From the NCBI GenBank assembly GCA_943326015.2, contig CALPRQ020000010.1, positions 27,475-91,474 of the forward strand: a DNA stretch of 64,000 nucleotides, in the 5' to 3' direction. This stretch comes from Chitinophaga pinensis (GTDB lineage: Bacteria > Pseudomonadota > Gammaproteobacteria > Burkholderiales > Burkholderiaceae_C). Below, in pieces: positions 54,652-64,000 of this stretch. The position numbers were made by a program, and so were the translations under genes. The first letter of the stretch is position 1, and each line of letters opens with the position of its first letter. The notes beneath the pieces were generated by a model. That model ran no database searches. It worked only from the letters and a program-made list of their open reading frames with translations, and was not told the DNA's origin.

Positions 54652-55191
54652 TCAATCTTCTGGCAGCGTGTCAAGCCCCGGAAACAGCACGTCGGTGTAG
54701 CCGAACTGGCTGAAGTCACGCACCCGCATCGGGTAGAGCTTGCCGTCGAGGTGGTCGCACTCGTGCTGGACCACGCGGGCGTGGAAACCCTCGACCTCGC
54801 GCTCGATGGACTGGCCATAGGCGTCCAAGCCGCGGTAGCGCAGGCGCAGGTAGCGCGGCACCTTGCCGCGCAGACCCGGCACCGACAGGCAGCCCTCCCA
54901 GTCGGTTTCCTCGGCATCACCAAGCGGGGTGATCTCGGGATTGATCAGCACGGTGCGCGGCACCGGCGGCTGCCTGGGGTAGCGCGGGTTGTGCTGGCCG
55001 CTGCCAAATATCACGATGCGCAGGTTCTCGCCGATCTGCGGCGCGGCCAGGCCAGCGCCATTGGCAGCTGCCATCGTGTCCTGCATGTCCTGCAACAGCC
55101 GGTGCAGCTCTGGGGTATCGAAATGGGAAACCGGCAAGGCCTGGCGCAGCAGGCGCGGATCTCCCATCCTGAGGATTTCGCGTAGGGCCAT
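54652..55191 (-). CDS. def: Peptide deformylase
   Basis: 179 residues. All three motifs are present: [21 protein letters not shown] (metal Cys) and QHECDHLDG (HExxH). The [15 protein letters not shown] and 'EGCLSVPG' form is that of the second, non-fmt-linked deformylase common in Burkholderiales. Converges on glnD. Confidence 0.96.
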   Translation of the reverse strand: MALREILRMGDPRLLRQALPVSHFDTPELHRLLQDMQDTMAAANGAGLAAPQIGENLRIVIFGSGQHNPRYPRQPPVPRTVLINPEITPLGDAEETDWEGCLSVPGLRGKVPRYLRLRYRGLDAYGQSIEREVEGFHARVVQHECDHLDGKLYPMRVRDFSQFGYTDVLFPGLDTLPED

Positions 55192-55241
55192 GGTTGTCTC
55201 CTCCTAGGAGGCCGCGTCTGATGCGCGGCCGCACTGGCAGT

Positions 55242-57530
<2,289 letters not shown>

Positions 57531-57695
57531 TCAGGAAAAACGGGGAAATCGGATGCTGGAACCCGCAACGGGTCCGAACGCTGGGCCGCATTATCCCGCC
57601 CCGACGCCAAGATCTCCTGGCAGTCAAATGACGAAGTCGGGATTTTCCTGCGGTATGCTCGCGGATCTTGGCTCTATTGAACGGCTGAACCCATC

Positions 57696-58565
57696 ATGAC
57701 GAAACTGAATTCGCGCGCCCGCCGCGCGCTGCTTGGCGCAGCCCTCCTGTCCATTGCCGGACTGAGCCAGGCCCAGTCCGCTGTGCAGACGCTGCGCGTG
57801 ACCGCCATCCCCGACGAATCCCCGACCGAGCTGGCACGCAAGGCTGCGCCGCTGGTGAAGTACCTGGAAAGCCGGCTCGGCATGAAGGTCGAGTTCACGC
57901 CGGTCAGCGACTACGCCGCAGCGGTCGAAACCCTGGTCAACAAGAAAGTTGACCTGGCCTGGTTCGGCGGCTTCACCTTCGTGCAGGCCAAGGTGCGCTC
58001 GGGCGGCAAGGTGATCCCGCTGGTGCAGCGCGAGGAGGACGAGAAGTTCCGCTCGGTCTTCATCACGGCCGACCCGGCGATCCAGCAGCTGGCCGACCTC
58101 AAGGGCAAGGATGTGAGCTTCGGCTCGCAGAGCAGCACCTCGGGCCACCTGATGCCGCGCAGCTTCCTGCTGCAGGCCGGCCTGACGCCCGAGAAGGACT
58201 TCAAGCGCGTCGCCTACAGCGGTGCCCATGACGCGACCATCGCGGCAGTGGCTTCGGGCAAGGTGCAGGCCGGCGCGCTCAACATCTCGGTCTGGGACAA
58301 GTTCGTCGCCGACAAGAAGGTCGACACCAGCAAGGTACGCGCCTTCTACACCACGCCGGCCTACTACGACTACAACTGGACCGTGCACGCCGACATGCCG
58401 GCTGCACTGCGCGAGAAGATCGCGCAAGCCTTCCTGAGCTTGAGCAAGGCCACGCCCGAGGGCAAGGAAATCCTCGATCTGCAGCGCGCGACCCGCTTCG
58501 TGCCGACCCAGGCCGACAACTACAAGGGCATCGAGGCTGCGGCGCGCAGCGCCGATCTGCTCTGA
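57696..58565 (+). CDS. Putative selenate/selenite ABC transporter, periplasmic binding protein
   Basis: 289 residues with a signal peptide (LLGAALLSIAGLSQAQS). PhnD-like fold: LRVTAIPDESPTELARKAAP, then LVKYLESRLGMKVEFTPVSD, VDLAWFGGFTFVQAK and FGSQSSTSGHLMPRSFLLQA. This subfamily is annotated as a putative selenate transporter because it sits beside selD, as it does here. The ligand is not shown by sequence; phosphonate or other oxyanions remain possible. Confidence 0.85.
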   Translation: MTKLNSRARRALLGAALLSIAGLSQAQSAVQTLRVTAIPDESPTELARKAAPLVKYLESRLGMKVEFTPVSDYAAAVETLVNKKVDLAWFGGFTFVQAKVRSGGKVIPLVQREEDEKFRSVFITADPAIQQLADLKGKDVSFGSQSSTSGHLMPRSFLLQAGLTPEKDFKRVAYSGAHDATIAAVASGKVQAGALNISVWDKFVADKKVDTSKVRAFYTTPAYYDYNWTVHADMPAALREKIAQAFLSLSKATPEGKEILDLQRATRFVPTQADNYKGIEAAARSADLL

Positions 58566-58582
58566 ACCGTCCCGGGACTGGC

Positions 58583-59410
58583 TTGAAGCTCGAACTGCAT
58601 GGTGCCTGGGCGCGCCATCCGGCGGCGCGCGCCGACTCGGCTGCGGCGCTGCGGGACCTGAGCCTGAAGATCGCCGCCGGCGAGCAGCTGGCCGTGATCG
58701 GCCCCTCGGGCGCCGGCAAGACCACGCTGCTGCAATTGCTGGCCTGTGCGCAAGCCCCTTCGGCCGGCCGCCTGCTGCTCGACGGCATCGACCCCTGGGC
58801 CTTGCCGCGGCGCGACTTGCAACAACTGCGCGGCCGCCTGATCCTGTTGCCGCAGCAGCCGCCACTGCCGCCGCGCCAGCGCGTGGTCACGGCCGTGCTG
58901 GCCGGCCGGCTGCCGGCGATGAGCCTGCTCGAAAGCCTGCGCTCGCTGCTGCAGCCGACCGAGCTGCCGGCCGTGCAAGCAGCACTCGCGCGCTTCGACT
59001 TGGCAGACAAGCTGTTCGAGCGTGTCGACCGGCTCTCGGGCGGCGAGCGCCAGCGCGTCGGCCTCGCGCGCGCCCTGCTCGCCCCGGCCAGCCTCTGGCT
59101 GGTCGACGAACCGCTGTCAGCGCTCGATCCCTCGCGCTCGCGCCAGGCGCTCGCCACGCTGCAGGACGAGGCGCGATCGCACCAGGTCACCTTGATCGCG
59201 ACGCTGCATCAGGTCGAGCTGGCGCTGCGGCATTTCCCGCGCATCGTCGGACTGCGCGGCGGCCGGCTGGCCTTCGACCTGCCGGCATCCGAGGTCACGC
59301 CCGAGCAGCTGGCGCAGCTCTATGCCCAGCACGAGCAGGAATTGCTCGAACCCGCGCCGGTGCCGCAGGAAACGCCCGCTGCCAGCCGCGTGACGGTGCC
59401 GCGATGCTGA
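58583..59410 (+). CDS. Selenium-cluster ABC transporter, ATPase
   Basis: 275 residues from TTG 58583. Walker A GPSGAGKTT, signature LSGGERQRVGLARALL, Walker B LWLVDEPLSALD and the switch His in TLHQVE are all present. PhnC-like. Follows the binding protein by 17 bases and overlaps the first permease by 7 bases. Confidence 0.92.
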   Translation: MKLELHGAWARHPAARADSAAALRDLSLKIAAGEQLAVIGPSGAGKTTLLQLLACAQAPSAGRLLLDGIDPWALPRRDLQQLRGRLILLPQQPPLPPRQRVVTAVLAGRLPAMSLLESLRSLLQPTELPAVQAALARFDLADKLFERVDRLSGGERQRVGLARALLAPASLWLVDEPLSALDPSRSRQALATLQDEARSHQVTLIATLHQVELALRHFPRIVGLRGGRLAFDLPASEVTPEQLAQLYAQHEQELLEPAPVPQETPAASRVTVPRC

Positions 59411-60246
59411 ACGCCACAAGGTCCGCGGCTCATCCCCGGCAGCGCGATCCAGCCTGGCCGGGCCGGATCGCACTGCTGCTGGCGCTGCCGGTGCTGCTGT
59501 GGCCGCTGCTGGTCGCGACCGAATTCCGGCCCTGGCTGCTCTGGCAGCCCGAGAGCCTGCAGCTCAGCGGACGCTTCCTGGCGGATTTCTGGCCGCCGGC
59601 GCATGACCTCGACTTCCTCGCGCTGGTCGCGCGGGAAAGCTGGCGCACGGTCGCGATGGCGACGACGGGCGTCTTCCTCGGCCTGCTGCTGGCCGTGCCG
59701 CTGGCGCTGCTGGCTTCCAGCGGCCTGTCGATCTCGGCGCTATCCGGACGCATGGCGGCGGGCCCGTTCTGGCTGCGCCAGGGCGTGCGGCTGCTGCTGG
59801 CAGTCCTGCGCAGCATCCCCGAGCTGGTCTGGGCGCTGGTGTTCGTGCGCGTGGTCGGACTGGGTCCGACTTCAGGCGTGCTGGCGATCGCGCTGACCTA
59901 CGCCGGCATGCTGGGCAAGGTCTACGCCGAGATCCTGGAGAGCTCGGACGCGCACGCGACCCGCACGCTGCTGCGCAACGGCTGCGGCCGCCTGCAGGCT
60001 TTCTGCTACGGTCAGCTGCCGGCCAGCGCGTCCGAGCTGCTGAGCTACACGGTCTACCGCTGGGAATGCGCCATCCGCAGCTCGGTGGTGCTCGGCTTCG
60101 TCGGTGCCGGCGGACTGGGACAGCTGCTCGACGGCTCGATGAAGATGTTCAACGGCGGCGAGGTCGCGACGATGCTGCTGGTCTTCATGGGCTTGGTCGG
60201 GCTGGCGGATCGCGTCAGCGCCTGGCTGCGCAGCGGGCTGGGGTAA
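59404..60246 (+). CDS. Selenium-cluster ABC transporter, permease 1
   Basis: 280 residues with about six membrane spans. The ATPase-contact loop is near ATRTLLRNGCGRLQAFCYGQ; LRSIPELVWALVFVRVVGLG is typical of PhnE-like permeases. It works with the ATPase and permease 2. Confidence 0.9.
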   Translation: MLNATRSAAHPRQRDPAWPGRIALLLALPVLLWPLLVATEFRPWLLWQPESLQLSGRFLADFWPPAHDLDFLALVARESWRTVAMATTGVFLGLLLAVPLALLASSGLSISALSGRMAAGPFWLRQGVRLLLAVLRSIPELVWALVFVRVVGLGPTSGVLAIALTYAGMLGKVYAEILESSDAHATRTLLRNGCGRLQAFCYGQLPASASELLSYTVYRWECAIRSSVVLGFVGAGGLGQLLDGSMKMFNGGEVATMLLVFMGLVGLADRVSAWLRSGLG

Positions 60247-60250
60247 TGGG

Positions 60251-61078
60251 TTGAAAACATCCTTCAAGCAGAACCCCGACATCGCCCTGCCGCCCGAATG
60301 GCGTTCGGCGCGGCGGCGCCTGGCCGGTTTTTCCGCGCTGGCACTGGCCTTCCTGCTGGCCTGCATCCTCACGCTCGACCTGCAGCTCGCGCAGTTCCTG
60401 TCACCGCAGGCAGCGGCAAGCATGGGCGCCTTCGTGGCCGAGTTCTTTCCGCCCGAGCGCTCGCCGGTTTTTCTGCGCAAGGTGCTGGTCGCTGCCTGGG
60501 AGACGTTGGCGATGTCGGCGCTGGGCACGCTGCTGGCGGCGCTGTTCGGGCTCGCGCTCGCGCTGCCCGCCGCCAGGCTGCACCCCGGCGACCGCGCCCG
60601 CGCGCAAGCGCCGACCCGGCTGCTGCTCAACGCGCTGCGCTCGGTGCCCGAGCTGGTCTGGGCCGCGCTGCTGCTGATCTCGGCCGGGCTCGGACCCTTC
60701 GCCGGCACGCTGGCGCTGGGCCTGCACACGACCGGGGTACTCGGCCGTCTGTTCGCCGAAGCGCTGGAAAACGCGCCTCCCGGCCCCGCACAGGCGCTGC
60801 GCGTGCAGGGCGTGGACGAGGGCCGCATCCTGCTATGGGCCACCCTGCCCCAGCTGCTGCCCCAGCTGCTGAGCTACACGCTCTACCGCTGGGAGAACAA
60901 CATCCGCGCCGCCGCCGTGCTGGGCGTGGTCGGCGCCGGCGGTCTGGGCCAGCTGCTGTCCTTCCACCTCGGCCTGTTCCACATGCAGAAAACCGCCACC
61001 CTGCTGCTGGCCATGCTGGCCATGGTCGCGCTGGTCGATGCCGCGAGCTGGCTGGCCAGGCGCTGGCTGACCCGCTGA
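60251..61078 (+). CDS. Selenium-cluster ABC transporter, permease 2
   Basis: 275 residues from TTG 60251 (an ATG just upstream is out of frame and meets a stop). PhnE-like: LRSVPELVWAALLLISAGLG, then ALRVQGVDEGRILLWATLPQ and YTLYRWENNIRAAAVLGVVG. A paralogue of permease 1, giving a heterodimeric channel. Ends the operon, converging on mnmH. Confidence 0.9.
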   Translation: MKTSFKQNPDIALPPEWRSARRRLAGFSALALAFLLACILTLDLQLAQFLSPQAAASMGAFVAEFFPPERSPVFLRKVLVAAWETLAMSALGTLLAALFGLALALPAARLHPGDRARAQAPTRLLLNALRSVPELVWAALLLISAGLGPFAGTLALGLHTTGVLGRLFAEALENAPPGPAQALRVQGVDEGRILLWATLPQLLPQLLSYTLYRWENNIRAAAVLGVVGAGGLGQLLSFHLGLFHMQKTATLLLAMLAMVALVDAASWLARRWLTR

Positions 61079-61112
61079 GCCCGCTGCAGCCGAAGCCGAC
61101 AGCAGGCCTGGA

Positions 61113-62228
61113 TCAGGCTGACTGGCGCGCGCGATCCGCGCGCTCGCGCAGGAACTCGACCATCGCCGCTTGTTCACCCGCGAAGACGATGCGCTCGCCC
61201 TTGCTCTCGCGCTGGAAGGCATACATCGGGTCGTAATATTCGCGCAGCAAGCCGGCGATCCAGTCGCGGTGGCGCGCCACCTCGCCGCTGTCGCGCTGCT
61301 GCGCCAAGGCGTCCTGCATGATGGCGTGCAGGCGCTGGTAGCGCTCGCCACCGAGTCGCTTGGTGATGCCCGCCAGCGCCTTCAGGAGCTGCTCGGCATA
61401 GCGCTCGAAGCCCGCTTCTGCCCCGTGCAGCGCAGTGTGGTCATCAAGCTGGCTCACGACATAGTCGCGCAGGATGCGCTCGACCCGGTTCTCGAAGCTA
61501 TCCTCCAGCCAGACCAGCGGCGCGGTCTGCATCGCGGTGTGCAGTGGCAGCGGCAGCGAGCAGCTGCCGATCGCGCGGCTCTCGTCCTCGACCACGAACT
61601 GGCTGAAGCCGACGTCGCGCTTTTTCAGGAAGTCGATCGCGATCCGGTTCTCGAACTCGATGTTGGTCGGCTGCGGCGTGCTGCGCTTGCCAAAAGCCGA
61701 ACCGCGGTGATTGGCCAGGCCCTCAAGGTCGATCGAGTGATCGAGCTGGGCGATCACGTCGGTCTTGCCGGTGCCGGTCATGCCGCCGACGACGACCAGC
61801 CCGCACTCAGCCACCGCCTGGGCGATGGTCTCGATCAGGAAGGTCCGCATCGCCTTGTAGCCACCGACCACGAGCGGGTAGTCGATGCCCGCTTCCTCGC
61901 GCAGCCAGCGCTGCACGGTCTGCGAGCGCAGCCCGCCGCGGAAGCAGTAGAGCACGCCGTCGGGGTGCTGGCGCGCGAACTCGGCCCAGGCCGCCATGCG
62001 CTGCGCCTTGATCGATCCCGACACCAGCTGATGCCCGAGCTTGATCGCCGCCTCCTGGCCCTGCTGCTTGTAGCAGGTGCCGACCTTGGCGCGCTCCTCG
62101 TTGCTCATCAGCGGCAGGTTGACCGTGCCGGGGAAGGCGCCCAGCGCGAACTCGACCGGCGCGCGCATGTCCATCATCGGCGCACCGCGCAGGAACAGCG
62201 CGCGGAAATCAGTGACGTTCTCGGCCAT
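61113..62228 (-). CDS. mnmH: tRNA 2-selenouridine synthase
   Basis: 371 residues from ATG 62228, overlapping the selD stop by one base. N-terminal rhodanese domain with the catalytic Cys in [16 protein letters not shown] (about 97) and C-terminal P-loop [15 protein letters not shown] (about 140). Uses selenophosphate to convert 2-thiouridine 34 to 2-selenouridine in Lys, Glu and Gln tRNAs. Its coupling to selD shows the use of the selenium made here. Confidence 0.97.
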   Translation of the reverse strand: MAENVTDFRALFLRGAPMMDMRAPVEFALGAFPGTVNLPLMSNEERAKVGTCYKQQGQEAAIKLGHQLVSGSIKAQRMAAWAEFARQHPDGVLYCFRGGLRSQTVQRWLREEAGIDYPLVVGGYKAMRTFLIETIAQAVAECGLVVVGGMTGTGKTDVIAQLDHSIDLEGLANHRGSAFGKRSTPQPTNIEFENRIAIDFLKKRDVGFSQFVVEDESRAIGSCSLPLPLHTAMQTAPLVWLEDSFENRVERILRDYVVSQLDDHTALHGAEAGFERYAEQLLKALAGITKRLGGERYQRLHAIMQDALAQQRDSGEVARHRDWIAGLLREYYDPMYAFQRESKGERIVFAGEQAAMVEFLRERADRARQSA

Positions 62229-63262
62229 CAGACCACCTCGACCGCATGCGCACCGCGCGGCTCCAGGCTGCCGATCGGCGCCAGGGTCAGGCCCAGTTCG
62301 GCCGCCACGGCCAGGAACTCGGCCTCGCCCTCGGGTGCGACCGCCACCAGCAGGCCGCCGCTGGTCTGCGGGTCGCACAGCAGCTGCTTCTGTTCCTCGC
62401 TGATGGCACCGATCTGGTCGCCGTAGCTGTCGAAATTGCGCAAGGTGCCGCCTGGCACGCAGCCCTCGGCCAGGTAATGCTCGACGCCAGGCAGGCGCGG
62501 CACCGCCGAGTAATCGAGGCGGGCCGTCAGGCCAGCGCCGTCCGCCATCTCGACCAGGTGACCGAGCAGGCCGAAGCCGGTCACGTCGGTCATCGCCTTG
62601 ACCCCGGCCAGCTTGCCAAAGCGGGCGCCCGGCTTGTTGAGCGTGCACATCCAGTCGCGCGCCAGGCCGACATCCTGCGGGCGCAGCTTGGACTTCTTCT
62701 CGGCGGTGGTCAGGATACCGATGCCCAGCGGCTTGCTCAGGTAGAGCTTGCAGCCGGCGGTGCCGGTGTCGTTGCGCTTCATGTGGCGCTTATCGACGAT
62801 GCCGGTGACGGCCAGGCCGAAGATGGGCTCGGGCGCATCGATCGAATGACCGCCCGCGAGCGGGATGCCAGCTTCGTCGCAGACCGCGCGACCGCCTCGG
62901 ATGACCTCGCGCGCCACTTCGGGCGCCAGCACATTGACCGGCCAGCCCAGGATCGCGATCGCCATCAGCGGATCGCCGCCCATGGCGTAGATGTCGCTGA
63001 TCGCGTTGGTCGCGGCGATGCGACCGAAGTCGAACGGATCATCGACGATGGGCATGAAGAAGTCGGTGGTCGAGACCACGCCGCGCTCCTCGTCGATCGC
63101 GTAGACCGCCGCATCGTCCCTGGAGGCATTGCCGACCCACAGCTTCGGGTCGAGGTTCTGCGCACCGCTGCCGGCCAGGATGACCTCCAGCACCTTGGGC
63201 GAGATCTTGCAGCCGCAACCGGCGCCGTGGCTGTACTGGGTAAGGCGGATGGGCTCGCTCAT
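62228..63262 (-). CDS. selD: Selenophosphate synthase
   Basis: 344 residues from ATG 63262. The active-site stretch is [12 protein letters not shown], with Cys (not selenocysteine) and Lys; ATP-binding [22 protein letters not shown] and [10 protein letters not shown] motifs follow. Makes selenophosphate from selenide and ATP. No selA or selB is in the window, so selenoprotein synthesis cannot be judged. Confidence 0.98.
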   Translation of the reverse strand: MSEPIRLTQYSHGAGCGCKISPKVLEVILAGSGAQNLDPKLWVGNASRDDAAVYAIDEERGVVSTTDFFMPIVDDPFDFGRIAATNAISDIYAMGGDPLMAIAILGWPVNVLAPEVAREVIRGGRAVCDEAGIPLAGGHSIDAPEPIFGLAVTGIVDKRHMKRNDTGTAGCKLYLSKPLGIGILTTAEKKSKLRPQDVGLARDWMCTLNKPGARFGKLAGVKAMTDVTGFGLLGHLVEMADGAGLTARLDYSAVPRLPGVEHYLAEGCVPGGTLRNFDSYGDQIGAISEEQKQLLCDPQTSGGLLVAVAPEGEAEFLAVAAELGLTLAPIGSLEPRGAHAVEVV

Positions 63263-63524
63263 CGGGTGATTCTCTCGGGGAAAGCAGAAAACCTTTGAAT
63301 ATAAAGCCTGCGGGCGCATGCCGTTCGAAAACGATGCGCACGCGCTGCTGACCCGGAGCAGATCCTGGCCAGACCCAGAACGAAAACAGATCCCGCACTG
63401 GTTGGATATTTCTGATGAGCAACGCGCTTTACGCGGCTCTGTGCAGGGCCTAGACTGCTTTCACACCAATTAAAAATCAGCACGCATGCAGGGGCGACCC
63501 GCTTCGCTGCGAGGGAGGGGAAGC

Positions 63525-64000
63525 ATGAAGGATTTCGGGGCTGCGATGCACGAGGCATTGCTGGCGAATACCCAGGCCGAGGCCGAGGTCGACTCGGCGC
63601 GGGCGCTCGCGCAGCTGGGTGCCAGTGCGATGGACAAGATGGCGGAGCTCGCGCGTGGCGCAGTCGACCTGGTGTCAAGCAAGATGGGCGCTGCGGGTAT
63701 TGTTGCCGGAACGGCCGTGGGAACTGCCGGTGCTGCGGTGCTCGGTGCCGCTGCCTACGCAACGGTGCAGCGCAACCGGGCTGTGGGAAATGCGTTGCAA
63801 GACGCCAGCGATCAGCTGCAAAAGACTTTCCTGCCTCAGCGCGCCGCTGGCCAGCCCTGCCTGCCTTGTCTGGACGAGAGCTCGGCACAGGCGCGCCGGA
63901 TTCGCATGGAGAAGCGCCAGCGGCTCATCCTGCATGGCGAGCGCAGCCCCGACCCGGCCGTGCGCGATGCGGCGCAGCATCTGAAAGCCGACATGCACGC
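63525..64000 (+). CDS. Unknown protein with Gly/Ala-rich membrane segment (runs off the window)
   Basis: At least 158 residues from ATG 63525, with GGGAGGGG five bases upstream. Order: charged helical N-terminus (MKDFGAAMHEALLANTQAEA), a glycine/alanine-rich hydrophobic segment (GIVAGTAVGTAGAAVLGAAA), QPCLPCLDES with a CxxC, then a basic helical region (ARRIRMEKRQRLILHGERSP). The layout recalls envelope-crossing N-termini of secreted toxins, but the C-terminus that would decide is missing. A weak promoter, TTTACG-17-TAGACT, lies at 63428-63456. Confidence 0.6.
   Translation, partial: MKDFGAAMHEALLANTQAEAEVDSARALAQLGASAMDKMAELARGAVDLVSSKMGAAGIVAGTAVGTAGAAVLGAAAYATVQRNRAVGNALQDASDQLQKTFLPQRAAGQPCLPCLDESSAQARRIRMEKRQRLILHGERSPDPAVRDAAQHLKADMH

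Overview
The window is GC-rich Betaproteobacterial DNA. The chromosomal half carries the core order rimP-nusA-infB-rbfA-truB-typA, guaB-guaA, smpB/ratA/rnfH, map-glnD and def-ligA, which points to Burkholderiales (Comamonadaceae or Sphaerotilaceae-like). I cannot name the genus from sequence alone.

Positions 1 to about 27,790 are the right-hand part of a lambda-like prophage that sits against the 3' end of guaA; its other end lies outside the window. Its layout is that of a lambdoid phage. A leftward (minus) lytic arm runs from a cro-like gene at 9135 through replication genes (O-like with an iteron origin, P-like helicase loader), Rha, a RuvC-like resolvase, NinB, a Ref-like nuclease and the terminase pair into head genes. 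A rightward lysogeny arm holds a cI-like repressor followed by a nucleotidyltransferase and a partner gene in the lambda rexAB position. A HigBA toxin-antitoxin pair follows. A second rightward arm starts from a strong promoter (11976-12004) that overlaps operator sites matching those at cro/cI. It opens with a ~430-nt gene-free leader with many potential helices, then a vWA protein, a tiny membrane protein, a second structured segment, and then recombination genes (RecT, YqaJ-type exonuclease), a membrane-anchored winged-helix protein whose gene is packed with GGTACAG motifs, a Tad2-like anti-Thoeris protein, a C5 methyltransferase, many small coupled genes, an AlpA-like excisionase and two tyrosine recombinases.

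Three features stand out in the prophage. First, HNH endonuclease genes sit exactly at gene ends, and in two clear cases (ninB 3' end, ASCH-like gene 5' end) the end of the target gene is present twice, with the protein sequence kept but most codons changed. Second, at least six genes of the right arm begin just after an intrinsic terminator, so read-through control is expected, and the long leader RNA is a natural candidate for it. Third, cro, higB and the right-arm promoter all seem to start transcription at or next to an ATG.

From 27,790 onward the DNA is ordinary chromosome: purine synthesis (guaBA), trans-translation (smpB), the transcription/translation factor operon with an attenuator-like hairpin in the rimP leader, tRNA-Pro(TGG) and tRNA-Arg(TCT), a very large cyclic beta-1,2-glucan synthase (ndvB-like, 2930 codons), map-glnD, def, a ligA with two insertions, and a selenium module in which a putative selenate/selenite ABC transporter faces selD-mnmH, the tRNA 2-selenouridine pathway. 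The window ends inside a gene with a glycine/alanine-rich membrane segment.
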